This document shows, piece by piece, positions 1-6,931 of a DNA stretch of 7,331 nucleotides; within the stretch, counting starts at the first letter, position 1; each line of letters begins with the position of its first letter. Below the pieces are notes generated by a model. It ran no database searches. It had not been told where the DNA came from and was given only the letters and a program-made list of their open reading frames with translations. Source of the stretch: Verrucomicrobiota bacterium. GTDB taxonomy: Bacteria; Verrucomicrobiota; Verrucomicrobiia; Chthoniobacterales; JAFAMB01. The stretch covers positions 1-7,331 of the forward strand of contig JAFAXJ010000102.1 in NCBI GenBank assembly GCA_019241095.1, written 5' to 3'. A program made the translations under genes and the position numbers.

Positions 1-152
1 ACAATGCCGCGGCTCCGGCAAAAGTCGTTGAGGCAGTGAGGAATATTAAACCTGCAGCTCAGGCGCAACTTCCATCTCTCATTGAATCTCTTGCTATCGG
101 TCAGATTTCACCTCAAGAATTTGCTAACCAATTGCAAGGGTTCAACAAATAA
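1..152 (+). CDS. C-terminal end of an ABC transporter extracellular sugar-binding protein (partial)
   Basis: Reading from base 3 the frame stays open for 49 codons and closes with TAA at 150-152; the gene begins outside the window. The visible tail is rich in Ala, Gln and Leu, and its last residues (ISPQEFANQLQGFNK) resemble the C-terminal helix of family-1 extracellular solute-binding proteins (MalE/UgpB-like), where a segment of the form 'G..s.eeal..l....' is common. The identification rests mostly on position: two MalF/MalG-type permeases follow directly on the same strand, and the usual order is binding protein, permease, permease. In this role it would be a lipoprotein or periplasmic/extracellular protein that delivers a sugar to the permease pair. 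Domain evidence is minimal because most of the protein is missing. Confidence 0.72.
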   Translation, partial: NAAAPAKVVEAVRNIKPAAQAQLPSLIESLAIGQISPQEFANQLQGFNK

Positions 153-227
153 ACCGGGACGGTGCTGTTCGGATCTTTTCTCAGGTCACCGATTAACTAT
201 CCGGTTCGAACGTAGTGGCACTCGCAA

Positions 228-1088
228 ATGGCTACCAAGCCCCAAATAGCCCTTTATCTGATGCCGGCCACAATCTTAGTGCTCACGTTTTTTGTATTCC
301 CGCTGCTGTTTATTGTTTACATGAGCTTCCACGGCTGGGCTGGCCTTGGTCCGGCTACCTATGTCGGCTTGGACAACTTTGCGTATCTTGCTCGCGATAA
401 GAGCTTCCAGCTGGCGCTTAGCAATACGCTTATGTGGGTAATCGCCGGCACCTTTATTCACACGCCCTTGTGCATTCTCGTTGCTCTGATCCTGGCAAGG
501 CGCCCATTCATGTGGAAATTGTTTAGGACAATCTTTTTTCTGCCGAACGTTATTTCCGCAACGGCGATCGCGCTGCTCTGGTACTTTCTCTATCACATTA
601 ACTTAGGGCTTATTAACAGGGGGCTTACCGCTGCCGGGCTTGGCAAGTTCGGGCGGGCTTGGCTGTTTGACCCTAACTCGGCTCTGGGGGCTACCATGCT
701 TCCGTGGATAATCTATATTGGGTTCGGCATGGTGATTTTTCTTACACAGATCTCGACCATTCCGCGCGAGCTTTATGAGGCGGCGCAATTAGACGGCGCC
801 ACTCTCTGGGAGCAAGATTGGCATATTACTATTCCGCTTATCAAGAGAGCTATAGCAATGCAAGTGCTGTTTGTCGTTGGTTACGCGCTCAGGATGTTTG
901 AGTACCCTTTCATTATGACCAACGGTGGGCCTGCAAACAGGACAATAAACCTTTCACTTTACATATACCGGCAGATGATTACCGCAAACCAGTATGGGCT
1001 TTCGATGGCTGCGGGTGTAGTCACTCTAATTGTGGGCGCCGTTTTGCTATCGGCTATCATTCTAGTTTTAAAGCGGGTGGAAAGTTAA
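228..1088 (+). CDS. Carbohydrate ABC transporter permease, MalF/UgpA type (CUT1 family)
   Basis: This 286-residue integral membrane protein should form one half of the translocation channel of a CUT1 sugar importer. Hydrophobic segments are visible at about 9-32, 68-90, 103-123, 156-175, 210-228 and 260-282, the normal six-helix layout. The cytoplasmic EAA loop that docks the ATPase is clear at residues 181-204 (ELYEAAQLDGA, then the I.IPLI ending). The TNGGPANRT stretch at 231-239 is typical of MalF-like subunits, and the length is normal. The ATG at 228 is the first possible start after an in-frame TAG at 213-215. Only a weak purine run (AGTGG) precedes it, so initiation may depend on read-through from the binding-protein gene that ends 75 bp upstream. 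The next permease starts immediately after its stop. The substrate cannot be deduced; a sugar or oligosaccharide is expected from family and neighbours. Confidence 0.95.
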   Translation: MATKPQIALYLMPATILVLTFFVFPLLFIVYMSFHGWAGLGPATYVGLDNFAYLARDKSFQLALSNTLMWVIAGTFIHTPLCILVALILARRPFMWKLFRTIFFLPNVISATAIALLWYFLYHINLGLINRGLTAAGLGKFGRAWLFDPNSALGATMLPWIIYIGFGMVIFLTQISTIPRELYEAAQLDGATLWEQDWHITIPLIKRAIAMQVLFVVGYALRMFEYPFIMTNGGPANRTINLSLYIYRQMITANQYGLSMAAGVVTLIVGAVLLSAIILVLKRVES

Positions 1089-1964
1089 ATGACAAACGTG
1101 CAACAAACGGATACCGCAAAGCCTAAGGGGCTGAAAGCAGTTTCGCACCCATTTGTCAGATTCGGAATAGGATCTTGGCTGGTTATCACAACTTTCCTGC
1201 TGCTGACCTTGGTGCCGTTTGTTTGGCTGATCCTCTCTTCGCTAAAAAGCAACCGGGAGCTCTTCTCTAATCCATTCAGCTTCCCTTCAAACTGGTCATT
1301 AGCTAACTATACTTCAGCCTTTGCCGCGCACCCTTTAACGATCTACTTACGAAACAGCTTGTTGGCCGCACTAAGCTCTACACTGCTGGCGCTTACAGCA
1401 GCATGCCTGGCTTCGTACGCGCTCCTACACACGTTCAGATTTAGCCGTGGAATTTACCTCTTTCTTATATTCGGCTTACTCCTGCCGGTAAACGCTTTTA
1501 TCGCGCCGATCTTTTATTTGATTCACTTTCTAGGCCTGTACAACACAGTGTGGGGCTTGGCACTGGTTTACTCAGGTATTTCATTCCCGCTTAGCTTCCT
1601 GATCATCAAAACCTACATGGACACCGTCCCGCGGGAGTTATTGGAAGCCGGCCGCCTGGATGCCGCATCCTATCACCGCATCTTTTTCAGTATAGTGCTT
1701 CCAGTAAGTATTCCGGGCATCGTCACCGCGGCAATATTCCTGGTAATCACAGCCTGGAACGAACTTCTATTCGCGAGTATACTAACTCAGGACCAAAACT
1801 CCCAGACTGTTCAGGTAGGTGTGCGCTATTTTCTTTCTACCTACTCGGCCAATTATCCTCAGGCTTTCGCAGCGACGGTCATGGCCATAATTCCGACGGT
1901 GCTGGCCTACATATTTTTGAGCGAGCGAGTTATCGAAGGCATGACGGCAGGCAGCATCCGATAA
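1089..1964 (+). CDS. Carbohydrate ABC transporter permease, MalG/UgpE type (CUT1 family)
   Basis: This 291-residue protein is the second channel subunit, pairing with the upstream MalF-type permease. After a short polar cytoplasmic N-terminus (about 1-27) hydrophobic segments lie near 28-50, 90-113, 121-142, 150-173, 208-228 and 262-281. The N-terminal VPFVWLILSSLKS stretch at 42-54 and the NW.L.NY motif at 68-74 are hallmarks of MalG-like subunits. The EAA loop is at 183-205 (ELLEAGRLDAAS, ending VLP), with Gly replacing the second Ala. The C-terminus (EGMTAGSIR) matches the conserved 'G.TAGAVK' tail of the family. Its ATG directly follows the previous TAA (TAAATG), and the purine-rich GGTGGAAAG inside the end of the preceding gene can serve as ribosome-binding site, so the two permeases are probably translationally coupled. 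Confidence 0.95.
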   Translation: MTNVQQTDTAKPKGLKAVSHPFVRFGIGSWLVITTFLLLTLVPFVWLILSSLKSNRELFSNPFSFPSNWSLANYTSAFAAHPLTIYLRNSLLAALSSTLLALTAACLASYALLHTFRFSRGIYLFLIFGLLLPVNAFIAPIFYLIHFLGLYNTVWGLALVYSGISFPLSFLIIKTYMDTVPRELLEAGRLDAASYHRIFFSIVLPVSIPGIVTAAIFLVITAWNELLFASILTQDQNSQTVQVGVRYFLSTYSANYPQAFAATVMAIIPTVLAYIFLSERVIEGMTAGSIR

Positions 1965-2018
1965 CGTCCGAAAAACAATAGCATACGATGCGGTGCCTAA
2001 CTGGACCTTACGAGGTAG

Positions 2019-4202
2019 ATGAACATTTCCTTTAGAGATGAAGGATCTTTTTTTCGGCCAATATTGCGGCCGCACGGCTCGGACGGTTTAGAGATCGAGA
2101 TACAAAGTGAGTGTAGCTATCTTGACGGTAACAGCCATCAGTTAAAGTATCGCGACGTGCAGGAACACCTAGGTAGAGCCTGTGTCTGCCGGTGCGAGTG
2201 GGTTGCCGGGAATCACGCCTTTACGCAGCTCGATCGCTGGGTTTCCGTCGACGAAGATAAGGTCTGCCTGGAACGGCGGGTGCAGGTTTCCCTTATGAGA
2301 GACGCGGATTCCGTTTCTCCCTGTCTTGGGTTCCAGATGCATGTTTGGTTGCAGGTTAACTCGCCTTCAGGCGATTGGCGGTTTTTCGCTCCAGGGATGC
2401 TCTACACGCCCGGTCAATTCACCAGTGAGAAACTGATAACCTTCAGCGATCACCGCCTAGCGTTTCCGATGATCATGGCATATCAGGCGACCGCTGGCCA
2501 TGCTATATCCGTCAATCGTACGACAACTGCGAGATTCGACAATCGCCCAGTGCGCCCTAACAAAGAACAGCGTTACTTGCAGGACACGGACATAGGAGCG
2601 GTCGGCTTCGAAAAACAGCACGCCTCAACGATTTTGCACCTGTTCTGGCCATACTTTGAAGGCGAGAAGAGTGCACTCCTGAATTCCCAGGGCTCGTCAG
2701 CCTCAGCTTTCTACCCTGTTCGGGAGGGGGCTGACGTGTCGGTCAAATACCAGATTCTCATAATCAAAGTAGACAATTTCGCCGATGCTGTATTTAAAGC
2801 GTTTAACAACGCGCTTGTACTCGCAGAGCCGCGGCCGGCGCGACTACCGTTCTCTCTGAAAAACTCTATAGACTACCGGCTCGATTCGCTCCAGAAAACG
2901 TACAACGAATGGCCAGATGGAACCGCAGGGTTCGCAGTCAACTTCGACCCGGAGCACGGATACAATTCACAAGCAAAAGCTTTTGGAGCTTCATTTACCG
3001 TTCATCAAACCAATCGGTCTAACGACATTCTCGAGTACGGGTTTACTGGCAGACAGTTAAACGCAGCCTACATGATTGCAGAACACCGCGGCCAGGAGTG
3101 GCTACAGCGGGGTGCGCGTGTGGTTAACTTCTTCGTTGACCGTTTAGTGACTGATTCGGGATGGATGTACACGTTGTATGACGTTCTCAGGAGGCGCCCC
3201 CTATATACTATCGGGGACCACCAAGGGCCCGTAATGCACTACTTGGCATCTGCATCTCAGCCCAGCAATTACACGCGAATGATGATAGAAGCAGCCTGGG
3301 ATCTCCTGCTGAATTACCGTTTGCACAATCGACTTGGCAAAACACACGAGACGTGGTTCCAAGCATGCATCCGCTTCGCCGATTTTCTTTTAAAAGTCCA
3401 GAATAGCGATGGCTTTTGGTATCGAGCCTACACGCCTGCGGGCGAGCCGGTTCTAGGGGGTGCGTGGTTCGGCACTGACGAGGGGGACGCCAGATCAGCC
3501 ACATGCGTGCCCATTCCTTTTTTGCTAGCTCTAGCCGCAGAGCCAGGTTTGCAGGGTGAGCGATACATAGCGGCTGCTTTACAAGCTGGCCAGTATATCC
3601 TTCGTGAGCAAGTCGCTTTTGACGAATATCGCGGCGGTACTCTCGACAATCCAAACGTCGTGGACAAAGAAGCTTCAATGCTTACCATGGCGGCGCTGCT
3701 TCACCTTTTTGAGCATTCTGGCGATGAAACCTTTCTGCGCGGCGCTGAGAGGGCGGGAAAACTTGCAATCACGTGGAACCTGGTCTGGAACATACCCTTA
3801 ATACCTAATACTCGCGTTGCCTCGGCAACCGTTCAATCTACTGGCTGGGGTGCGATCAACTCGATCTGGGGTGCAGGGGTCACAGACATCTATTCATTGT
3901 TCTTTCTGGCAGAGTTTGTGCGCCTCAGCAAGTTGATTAACGAACCGCTGTACGCAAAGGTCGCTGAGTTAGTCGCACACGGCACTCAACAGATCCTTGC
4001 CCATCCCGGAGGTTTATACGGCTTCAAAGATATTGGGATGCAGCCCGAAGGAATAGCGTTTTGCGACCAGGGGGCGGACGAAGACTTGATCGTCAAAGGT
4101 GATGTATGGGGCGGACTGGGATGGATCTACACGGCAGGCACTTACGGCCTCTGGCGCTATCTAAATGAAATATCGAGGCAACGAGAGGACGGGAGAAACT
4201 GA
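2019..4202 (+). CDS. Predicted cytoplasmic six-hairpin-glycosidase-like protein (unassigned family)
   Basis: This 727-residue protein closes the transporter operon, 54 bp after the second permease. Residues about 1-275 look beta-rich (alternating hydrophobic strands, few helices). Residues about 285-720 are helical with repeating Trp/Tyr/Gly-rich turns, the pattern of an (alpha/alpha)6 barrel as in six-hairpin glycosidases. Notable conserved-looking patches are IGDHQGPVMHY (398-408), QNSDGFWYRAY (461-471), GTDEGDARSAT (485-495), NPNVVDKEAS (544-553) and VWGGLGWIYTAGTYG (696-710). Aromatic and acidic residues in these turns would suit a sugar-binding cleft. There is no signal peptide or membrane segment, so it should act in the cytoplasm, most simply on the imported sugar. 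The ATG at 2019 has GAGG at 2012-2015, only 3 nt away, a short spacing. I cannot place it in a numbered GH or PL family; lyase or epimerase activity on the same fold is an alternative. Confidence 0.7.
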   Translation: MNISFRDEGSFFRPILRPHGSDGLEIEIQSECSYLDGNSHQLKYRDVQEHLGRACVCRCEWVAGNHAFTQLDRWVSVDEDKVCLERRVQVSLMRDADSVSPCLGFQMHVWLQVNSPSGDWRFFAPGMLYTPGQFTSEKLITFSDHRLAFPMIMAYQATAGHAISVNRTTTARFDNRPVRPNKEQRYLQDTDIGAVGFEKQHASTILHLFWPYFEGEKSALLNSQGSSASAFYPVREGADVSVKYQILIIKVDNFADAVFKAFNNALVLAEPRPARLPFSLKNSIDYRLDSLQKTYNEWPDGTAGFAVNFDPEHGYNSQAKAFGASFTVHQTNRSNDILEYGFTGRQLNAAYMIAEHRGQEWLQRGARVVNFFVDRLVTDSGWMYTLYDVLRRRPLYTIGDHQGPVMHYLASASQPSNYTRMMIEAAWDLLLNYRLHNRLGKTHETWFQACIRFADFLLKVQNSDGFWYRAYTPAGEPVLGGAWFGTDEGDARSATCVPIPFLLALAAEPGLQGERYIAAALQAGQYILREQVAFDEYRGGTLDNPNVVDKEASMLTMAALLHLFEHSGDETFLRGAERAGKLAITWNLVWNIPLIPNTRVASATVQSTGWGAINSIWGAGVTDIYSLFFLAEFVRLSKLINEPLYAKVAELVAHGTQQILAHPGGLYGFKDIGMQPEGIAFCDQGADEDLIVKGDVWGGLGWIYTAGTYGLWRYLNEISRQREDGRN

Positions 4203-4347
4203 ATTCCAGCTCGTCAGTCTTATATGGGTCGAAAGCAGAAGGTCACCCCTCACGGCACCATCCTAAAAACGACACCTTCGTCAGATGCTATTCCTGATTC
4301 ATCGTTGCTGAATTGACCATCCTTACATGTCTACAGTTTGAGCTCAT
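4203..4347. other. Convergent intergenic spacer without a clear terminator
   Basis: These 145 bp separate two genes that converge on each other, so a bidirectional terminator would be expected. The only dyad I can see is a short GAC/GTC pairing around 4269-4281 with no T-run after it. No RNA gene, repeat or convincing open frame was found. Termination may rely on Rho or on a weak structure not recognisable by eye. Confidence 0.5.
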
Positions 4348-6441
4348 CTACAGCGTTGTAGCCAAGGCAAAAGCCTCCCCAATTGTGCTCTCAATCAATC
4401 GCGGCGCGACACAATCGCCGACCCGTTCAATCCGGATATCACCAAACTCGGATGACGCCTTGAGTTGCAGGAATAGATCTTCCCTTGAACGCCGGCCGAT
4501 AATCGGAACAACCCAATCGATATTTTCGATCCACTCCCCATCACCTGGCACGAGAATGTATCTGTCCCAGCCTTTCGCATTGGATGAGCTAAATATCGCA
4601 GCAACATTTACTCGATGGTCACCAATCTCGAGAAGCATAGTGTTCGAACGCAGACGGATGCCCTTGATTGCGGCTCGACGATAAAAAAGTGTTCTGGTAC
4701 CCGCCTCTATGTCTTCTCCGATTAAGGGATGCGAAGCAATGACCTCCACATTACAGTCCCGGTCGGCCAGATACTCGGCTGTCCCGGCCGCTTCCCAATG
4801 ACCGTTGTCATCCACGACAAGGACCTTGCCAGCCAATTGGACACTGCCGGATAGGACCTGATCGGAGGACACTACGAATGTCTGTTCGAGACCTGGAATC
4901 CCCGGAAGCGTCTGCCTGCCTAGCGCGCGTGCCTGCGAAGCGCCGTCGCTGTGCTGGTTCGGTAAGTTCGGTTCCGACCCAGTCGCAATTACGATCACTT
5001 CCGCTGCAAGTTCTCGCAGCAATGCTGGAGTTGCTGTTACGCCCAGGCGAACATCAACTCTCTGATCTGCGACTGCTGCTTCAAGATAGCGTGTCACTTC
5101 CCCTATAATCTCGTGCTCAGGTTGCTTCGCTGCTAGCCGGACTTGGCCACCTAGCGCATTCTCCCGCTCGAGAACCGTCACTGTATGGCCGCGCTTCGCA
5201 GCAATTTCTGCTACTTTCAGTCCGGCAGGTCCCCCTCCGACAACCACTACGCGTTGTGGAACCTTTGTCTTTGTCAGGAGTCGCTCGTTGAACTCGCGCT
5301 CACGACCTGCTCCGGGATTGTGAATGCAGCGAACGGCCTTTTCCTGACCGACTTGGAAGATACAGGCGTCATTGCAGGCAACGCATACGCGCACAAGATC
5401 GACGCGGCCGGCCCGAAGCTTATTTGGCGTCTCCGGGTCGGTGATAAGTTGGCGCGCCATCCCGATGAGATCGGCCTCTCCAGCCTGCAATATGTCCTCG
5501 CCCCGCTGGGGCGGAGAAATGCGGCCAAATGCAATAACTGGAATCCGGCTTCCATGCTTCAACCCAGCATTGAGCTTCTGGAAGTCGGCGGAGGCTACGG
5601 CCGCAGGTGGGATTTCCATCCAGTAGCTTGAGAAGGAACCTGCATCTGAATTGAAGTAGTCCACCAGGCCGCTGTTCTCCAGCGTTTCTGCCATTCGTAG
5701 GCCGTAATCGAGATCGTAACCAAAGGTCGTAAATTCATTGAGGCATATGCGGACCCCAACTGGAAAAGTGTCTCCAGTTTGTTTCTTGATCGCCTCAATG
5801 ACTTCAAGAGAAAGCCGCATCCGGTTCTCGAATGAGCCGCCGTACTGGTCGTTGCGGCGGTTGAAGAAGGGAGAAGCGAAGGAGCGTAGCAACCCGTCGT
5901 GTGCCACCTTGACTTCAATTCCGTCAAAGCCAGCCTGGACTGCATTTCGAGCACTTATAGCGAAGCCGTCGATAACAGCACGGATATCATTTTCGTCCAT
6001 TGCCTTGGTGCTGAAATGGCTTGATGGCTCTGGCATCTGAGTCGGTGCCCACATGATGTGAGGTGGATGCTCGAGGGAAGTATGGCCTCCGTGCGTGAGT
6101 TGGCTAAAAATCTTTGTATTATGACTGTGAACGGCATCCGTAATGTTTCGCAAAAAAGGAATTACGGCCGGGTCCCAAGCATTGACGAAACGGCGAGACA
6201 TTTTACCTGACCAATGGATAGCTTGGCTTTCGAAGATAATCAGCCCCACGCCCCCTCGTGCACGTTCTTCGTGATAGGCTACATGAGCGTCCGAAGGCTG
6301 TCCGTTGAGGGTGCCAAGCGCCGTGAAATGTGGTTGGAAAACAAAGCGATTGCGCAACTCGACTCCACGAATTCGAAACGGGCTGAACAACAAAGGGAAC
6401 TGGACAGCCTGGAGAGGTTCTAATGAATTTTTCTCGTTCAT
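4348..6441 (-). CDS. FMN/4Fe-4S/FAD oxidoreductase, 2,4-dienoyl-CoA reductase / trimethylamine dehydrogenase family
   Basis: This 697-residue flavoprotein has the full three-part layout of FadH/TMADH-like enzymes. Residues about 15-345 form an old-yellow-enzyme TIM barrel for FMN (QLTHGGH at 114-120; AH at 180-181; SP.FNRR.DQYGGSFENR at 190-207; GMARQ at 327-331). A 4Fe-4S site follows with spacing C-x2-C-x3-C-x11-C (C353, C356, C360, C372), then CIHNP.AGRE. The FAD/NAD(P)H module has GGGPAGL at 402-408, E425 at the end of the second strand, an IATGSEP stretch at 485-491, a second dinucleotide fold from about 538, and the closing GD..APR motif at 676-681. Such enzymes pass electrons from NAD(P)H through FAD and Fe-S to FMN to reduce an activated C=C bond, or demethylate N-methyl compounds. 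The active-site Tyr of GYL/SYL relatives is Gly183 here, so the substrate differs or the chemistry is altered. It is transcribed alone, convergent to the sugar operon and divergent from the ATPase gene. The start codon has no strong ribosome-binding site; it is the only ATG before residue 81. Confidence 0.93.
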   Translation of the reverse strand: MNEKNSLEPLQAVQFPLLFSPFRIRGVELRNRFVFQPHFTALGTLNGQPSDAHVAYHEERARGGVGLIIFESQAIHWSGKMSRRFVNAWDPAVIPFLRNITDAVHSHNTKIFSQLTHGGHTSLEHPPHIMWAPTQMPEPSSHFSTKAMDENDIRAVIDGFAISARNAVQAGFDGIEVKVAHDGLLRSFASPFFNRRNDQYGGSFENRMRLSLEVIEAIKKQTGDTFPVGVRICLNEFTTFGYDLDYGLRMAETLENSGLVDYFNSDAGSFSSYWMEIPPAAVASADFQKLNAGLKHGSRIPVIAFGRISPPQRGEDILQAGEADLIGMARQLITDPETPNKLRAGRVDLVRVCVACNDACIFQVGQEKAVRCIHNPGAGREREFNERLLTKTKVPQRVVVVGGGPAGLKVAEIAAKRGHTVTVLERENALGGQVRLAAKQPEHEIIGEVTRYLEAAVADQRVDVRLGVTATPALLRELAAEVIVIATGSEPNLPNQHSDGASQARALGRQTLPGIPGLEQTFVVSSDQVLSGSVQLAGKVLVVDDNGHWEAAGTAEYLADRDCNVEVIASHPLIGEDIEAGTRTLFYRRAAIKGIRLRSNTMLLEIGDHRVNVAAIFSSSNAKGWDRYILVPGDGEWIENIDWVVPIIGRRSREDLFLQLKASSEFGDIRIERVGDCVAPRLIESTIGEAFALATTL

Positions 6442-6444
6442 AGA

Positions 6445-6456
6445 GATAACGTTCTC
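6445..6456. promoter_or_regulatory. Candidate operator with AACGTT-centred dyad
   Basis: The 12 bp GATAACGTTCTC is palindromic except for one base pair of positions (GA.AACGTT.TC). An AACGTT core in an imperfect dyad is typical of LacI-family operators. It lies 4 bp outside the oxidoreductase start codon, between a possible minus-strand promoter and the gene, where a bound repressor would block transcription. A related ACGTTA half-site is at 6485-6490. No LacI-type gene is in the window. Confidence 0.35.
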
Positions 6457-6475
6457 ATGAAGACGGGATTTTTTG

Positions 6476-6504
6476 GATATACTGACGTTAGTTGTTGATT
6501 AAAG
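6476..6504 (-). promoter_or_regulatory. Possible promoter of the oxidoreductase gene
   Basis: On the minus strand TATATC (6476-6481) matches the -10 consensus at four of six positions. An A/T-rich TTTAAT (6498-6503) sits 16 bp upstream as a weak -35. Transcription would begin near 6470, giving a leader of about 30 nt that contains the AACGTT dyad. The match is weak and depends on position for support. Confidence 0.25.
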
Positions 6505-6554
6505 GGGTACCGTTGCTGCGGTGAGAGATCAACCTTTTGAGGCGATAATCGACT

Positions 6555-6577
6555 TAGGAAGCGAACTAGGAGCGAAC
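6555..6577. repeat. Tandem direct repeat TAGGA(A)GCGAAC x2
   Basis: TAGGAAGCGAAC (6555-6566) is followed immediately by TAGGAGCGAAC (6567-6577), identical apart from one extra A. The 11-12-bp period is about one helical turn, so two protein monomers could bind the same face of the DNA. It may equally be a small local duplication. Confidence 0.5.
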
Positions 6578-6656
6578 CTCATCTGAGCCTTGAGTCAATC
6601 GCTGACGGTGACCTGCCAGCTCGGAATGTCGTCGCGTAGGCCGGCATCCGAACTGG

Positions 6657-6695
6657 TACTTTCCATGCAGAAGCAATTCCCGTTATGGAAAGGTA
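6657..6695. repeat. Spaced inverted repeat (possible hairpin or operator)
   Basis: CTTTCCAT (6659-6666) is the exact reverse complement of ATGGAAAG (6685-6692), with 18 bp between the arms. Allowing one bulged G on the right arm, the pairing extends to TAC/GTA, giving about ten pairs. There is no T-run after it, so it is not an intrinsic terminator. It could be a dyad operator or a leader hairpin if the transcript starts upstream. Confidence 0.4.
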
Positions 6696-6754
6696 TAACT
6701 CCGGAAAGAATGACAGATGAGCAAAAACGATAAAGGCGGGATCAGGTGGGGGTA

Positions 6755-6783
6755 TTGACTGTAAAATTGGCTCAGGATCGTAT
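6755..6783 (+). promoter_or_regulatory. Possible promoter for the ABC ATPase gene
   Basis: TTGACT (6755-6760) matches the -35 consensus at five of six positions, and a TCGTAT hexamer (6778-6783) sits at the optimal 17-bp spacing, though it matches the -10 consensus at only three. ATCAGGT occurs on both sides (6741-6747 and 6782-6788), with CTCAGGA between, which could be activator or repressor sites. The resulting leader to the ATPase start would be about 170 nt. Confidence 0.35.
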
Positions 6784-6797
6784 CAGGTCAGTCCATC

Positions 6798-6831
6798 AAG
6801 GAGCCGCCCGGTGCAAATACTGGTAAGTTGA
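6798..6831 (+). other. Strong ribosome-binding sequence with a six-codon leader frame
   Basis: AAGGAG (6798-6803) is the best Shine-Dalgarno match in the window and stands at ideal distance (7 nt) from GTG at 6811. That GTG opens a frame of only six codons (V-Q-I-L-V-S) ending in TGA at 6829-6831. Without that TGA the same frame would continue to 6978 and overlap the ATPase start by 17 nt. It may be a leader peptide, the start of a gene inactivated by a nonsense change, or chance. Confidence 0.35.
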
Positions 6832-6835
6832 GAGA

Positions 6836-6928
6836 ATGTCTGCTTTAGCACGAACCAAGAAGGCATCGCACGCCGCTTTAGCATCTATGTTGGAATTCTG
6901 GCTGAGACGCTGGTCCTGCAGCACTTAG
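6836..6928 (+). other. 30-codon open frame upstream of the ATPase, in its reading frame
   Basis: ATG 6836 opens a 30-residue basic peptide (begins MSALARTKKASHAALASMLE) closed by TAG at 6926-6928, 33 bp before the ATPase ATG and in the same frame. The GAGAG before it is too close to be a good ribosome-binding site. The peptide resembles nothing I know. It matters mainly because the TAG rules out a longer ATPase N-terminus. Confidence 0.15.
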
Positions 6929-6931
6929 TGC
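6921..6931. promoter_or_regulatory. Perfect palindrome GCACTTAGTGC near the ATPase start
   Basis: GCACT and AGTGC form a perfect dyad around a central T, 30 bp before the ATPase start codon. The symmetry does not extend outward. It is too short and lacks a T-run for a terminator, so an operator is the likeliest use, though a dyad of this size can arise by chance. Confidence 0.3.

Noticed and set aside
204..211. GTTCGAAC palindrome before the first permease
   Set aside because: An isolated 8-bp palindrome between two operon genes, without promoter elements nearby, is easily explained by chance.
3208..3688. Two long minus-strand open frames (156 and 86 codons) inside the hydrolase-like gene
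   Set aside because: They are antisense to a well-supported coding sequence, have compositions typical of shadow frames (many Arg, Cys, Pro, Ser) and lack plausible start signals.
4262..4290. Possible terminator dyad in the convergent spacer
   Set aside because: The pairing is only three to four base pairs and no T-run follows on either strand.
4313..4684. 123-codon plus-strand open frame at the end of the oxidoreductase gene
   Set aside because: It overlaps the conserved C-terminus of the flavoenzyme on the other strand and its product looks like random sequence.
5185..5631. 148-codon plus-strand open frame opposite the oxidoreductase
   Set aside because: The minus strand here encodes the Fe-S and FAD motifs of the flavoenzyme; the forward frame shows no family features.
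6465..6475. T-run after GACGGGA considered as an intrinsic terminator
   Set aside because: No GC-rich hairpin precedes the T-run, and no plus-strand gene ends here.
6521..6733. Forward frame reading VRDQPFEAIIDLGSELGANLI, a TGA, then 48 more open codons; considered as a regulator pseudogene
   Set aside because: No helix-turn-helix or other family pattern could be recognised, and a 70-codon frame with one stop is expected fairly often by chance in 520 bp.
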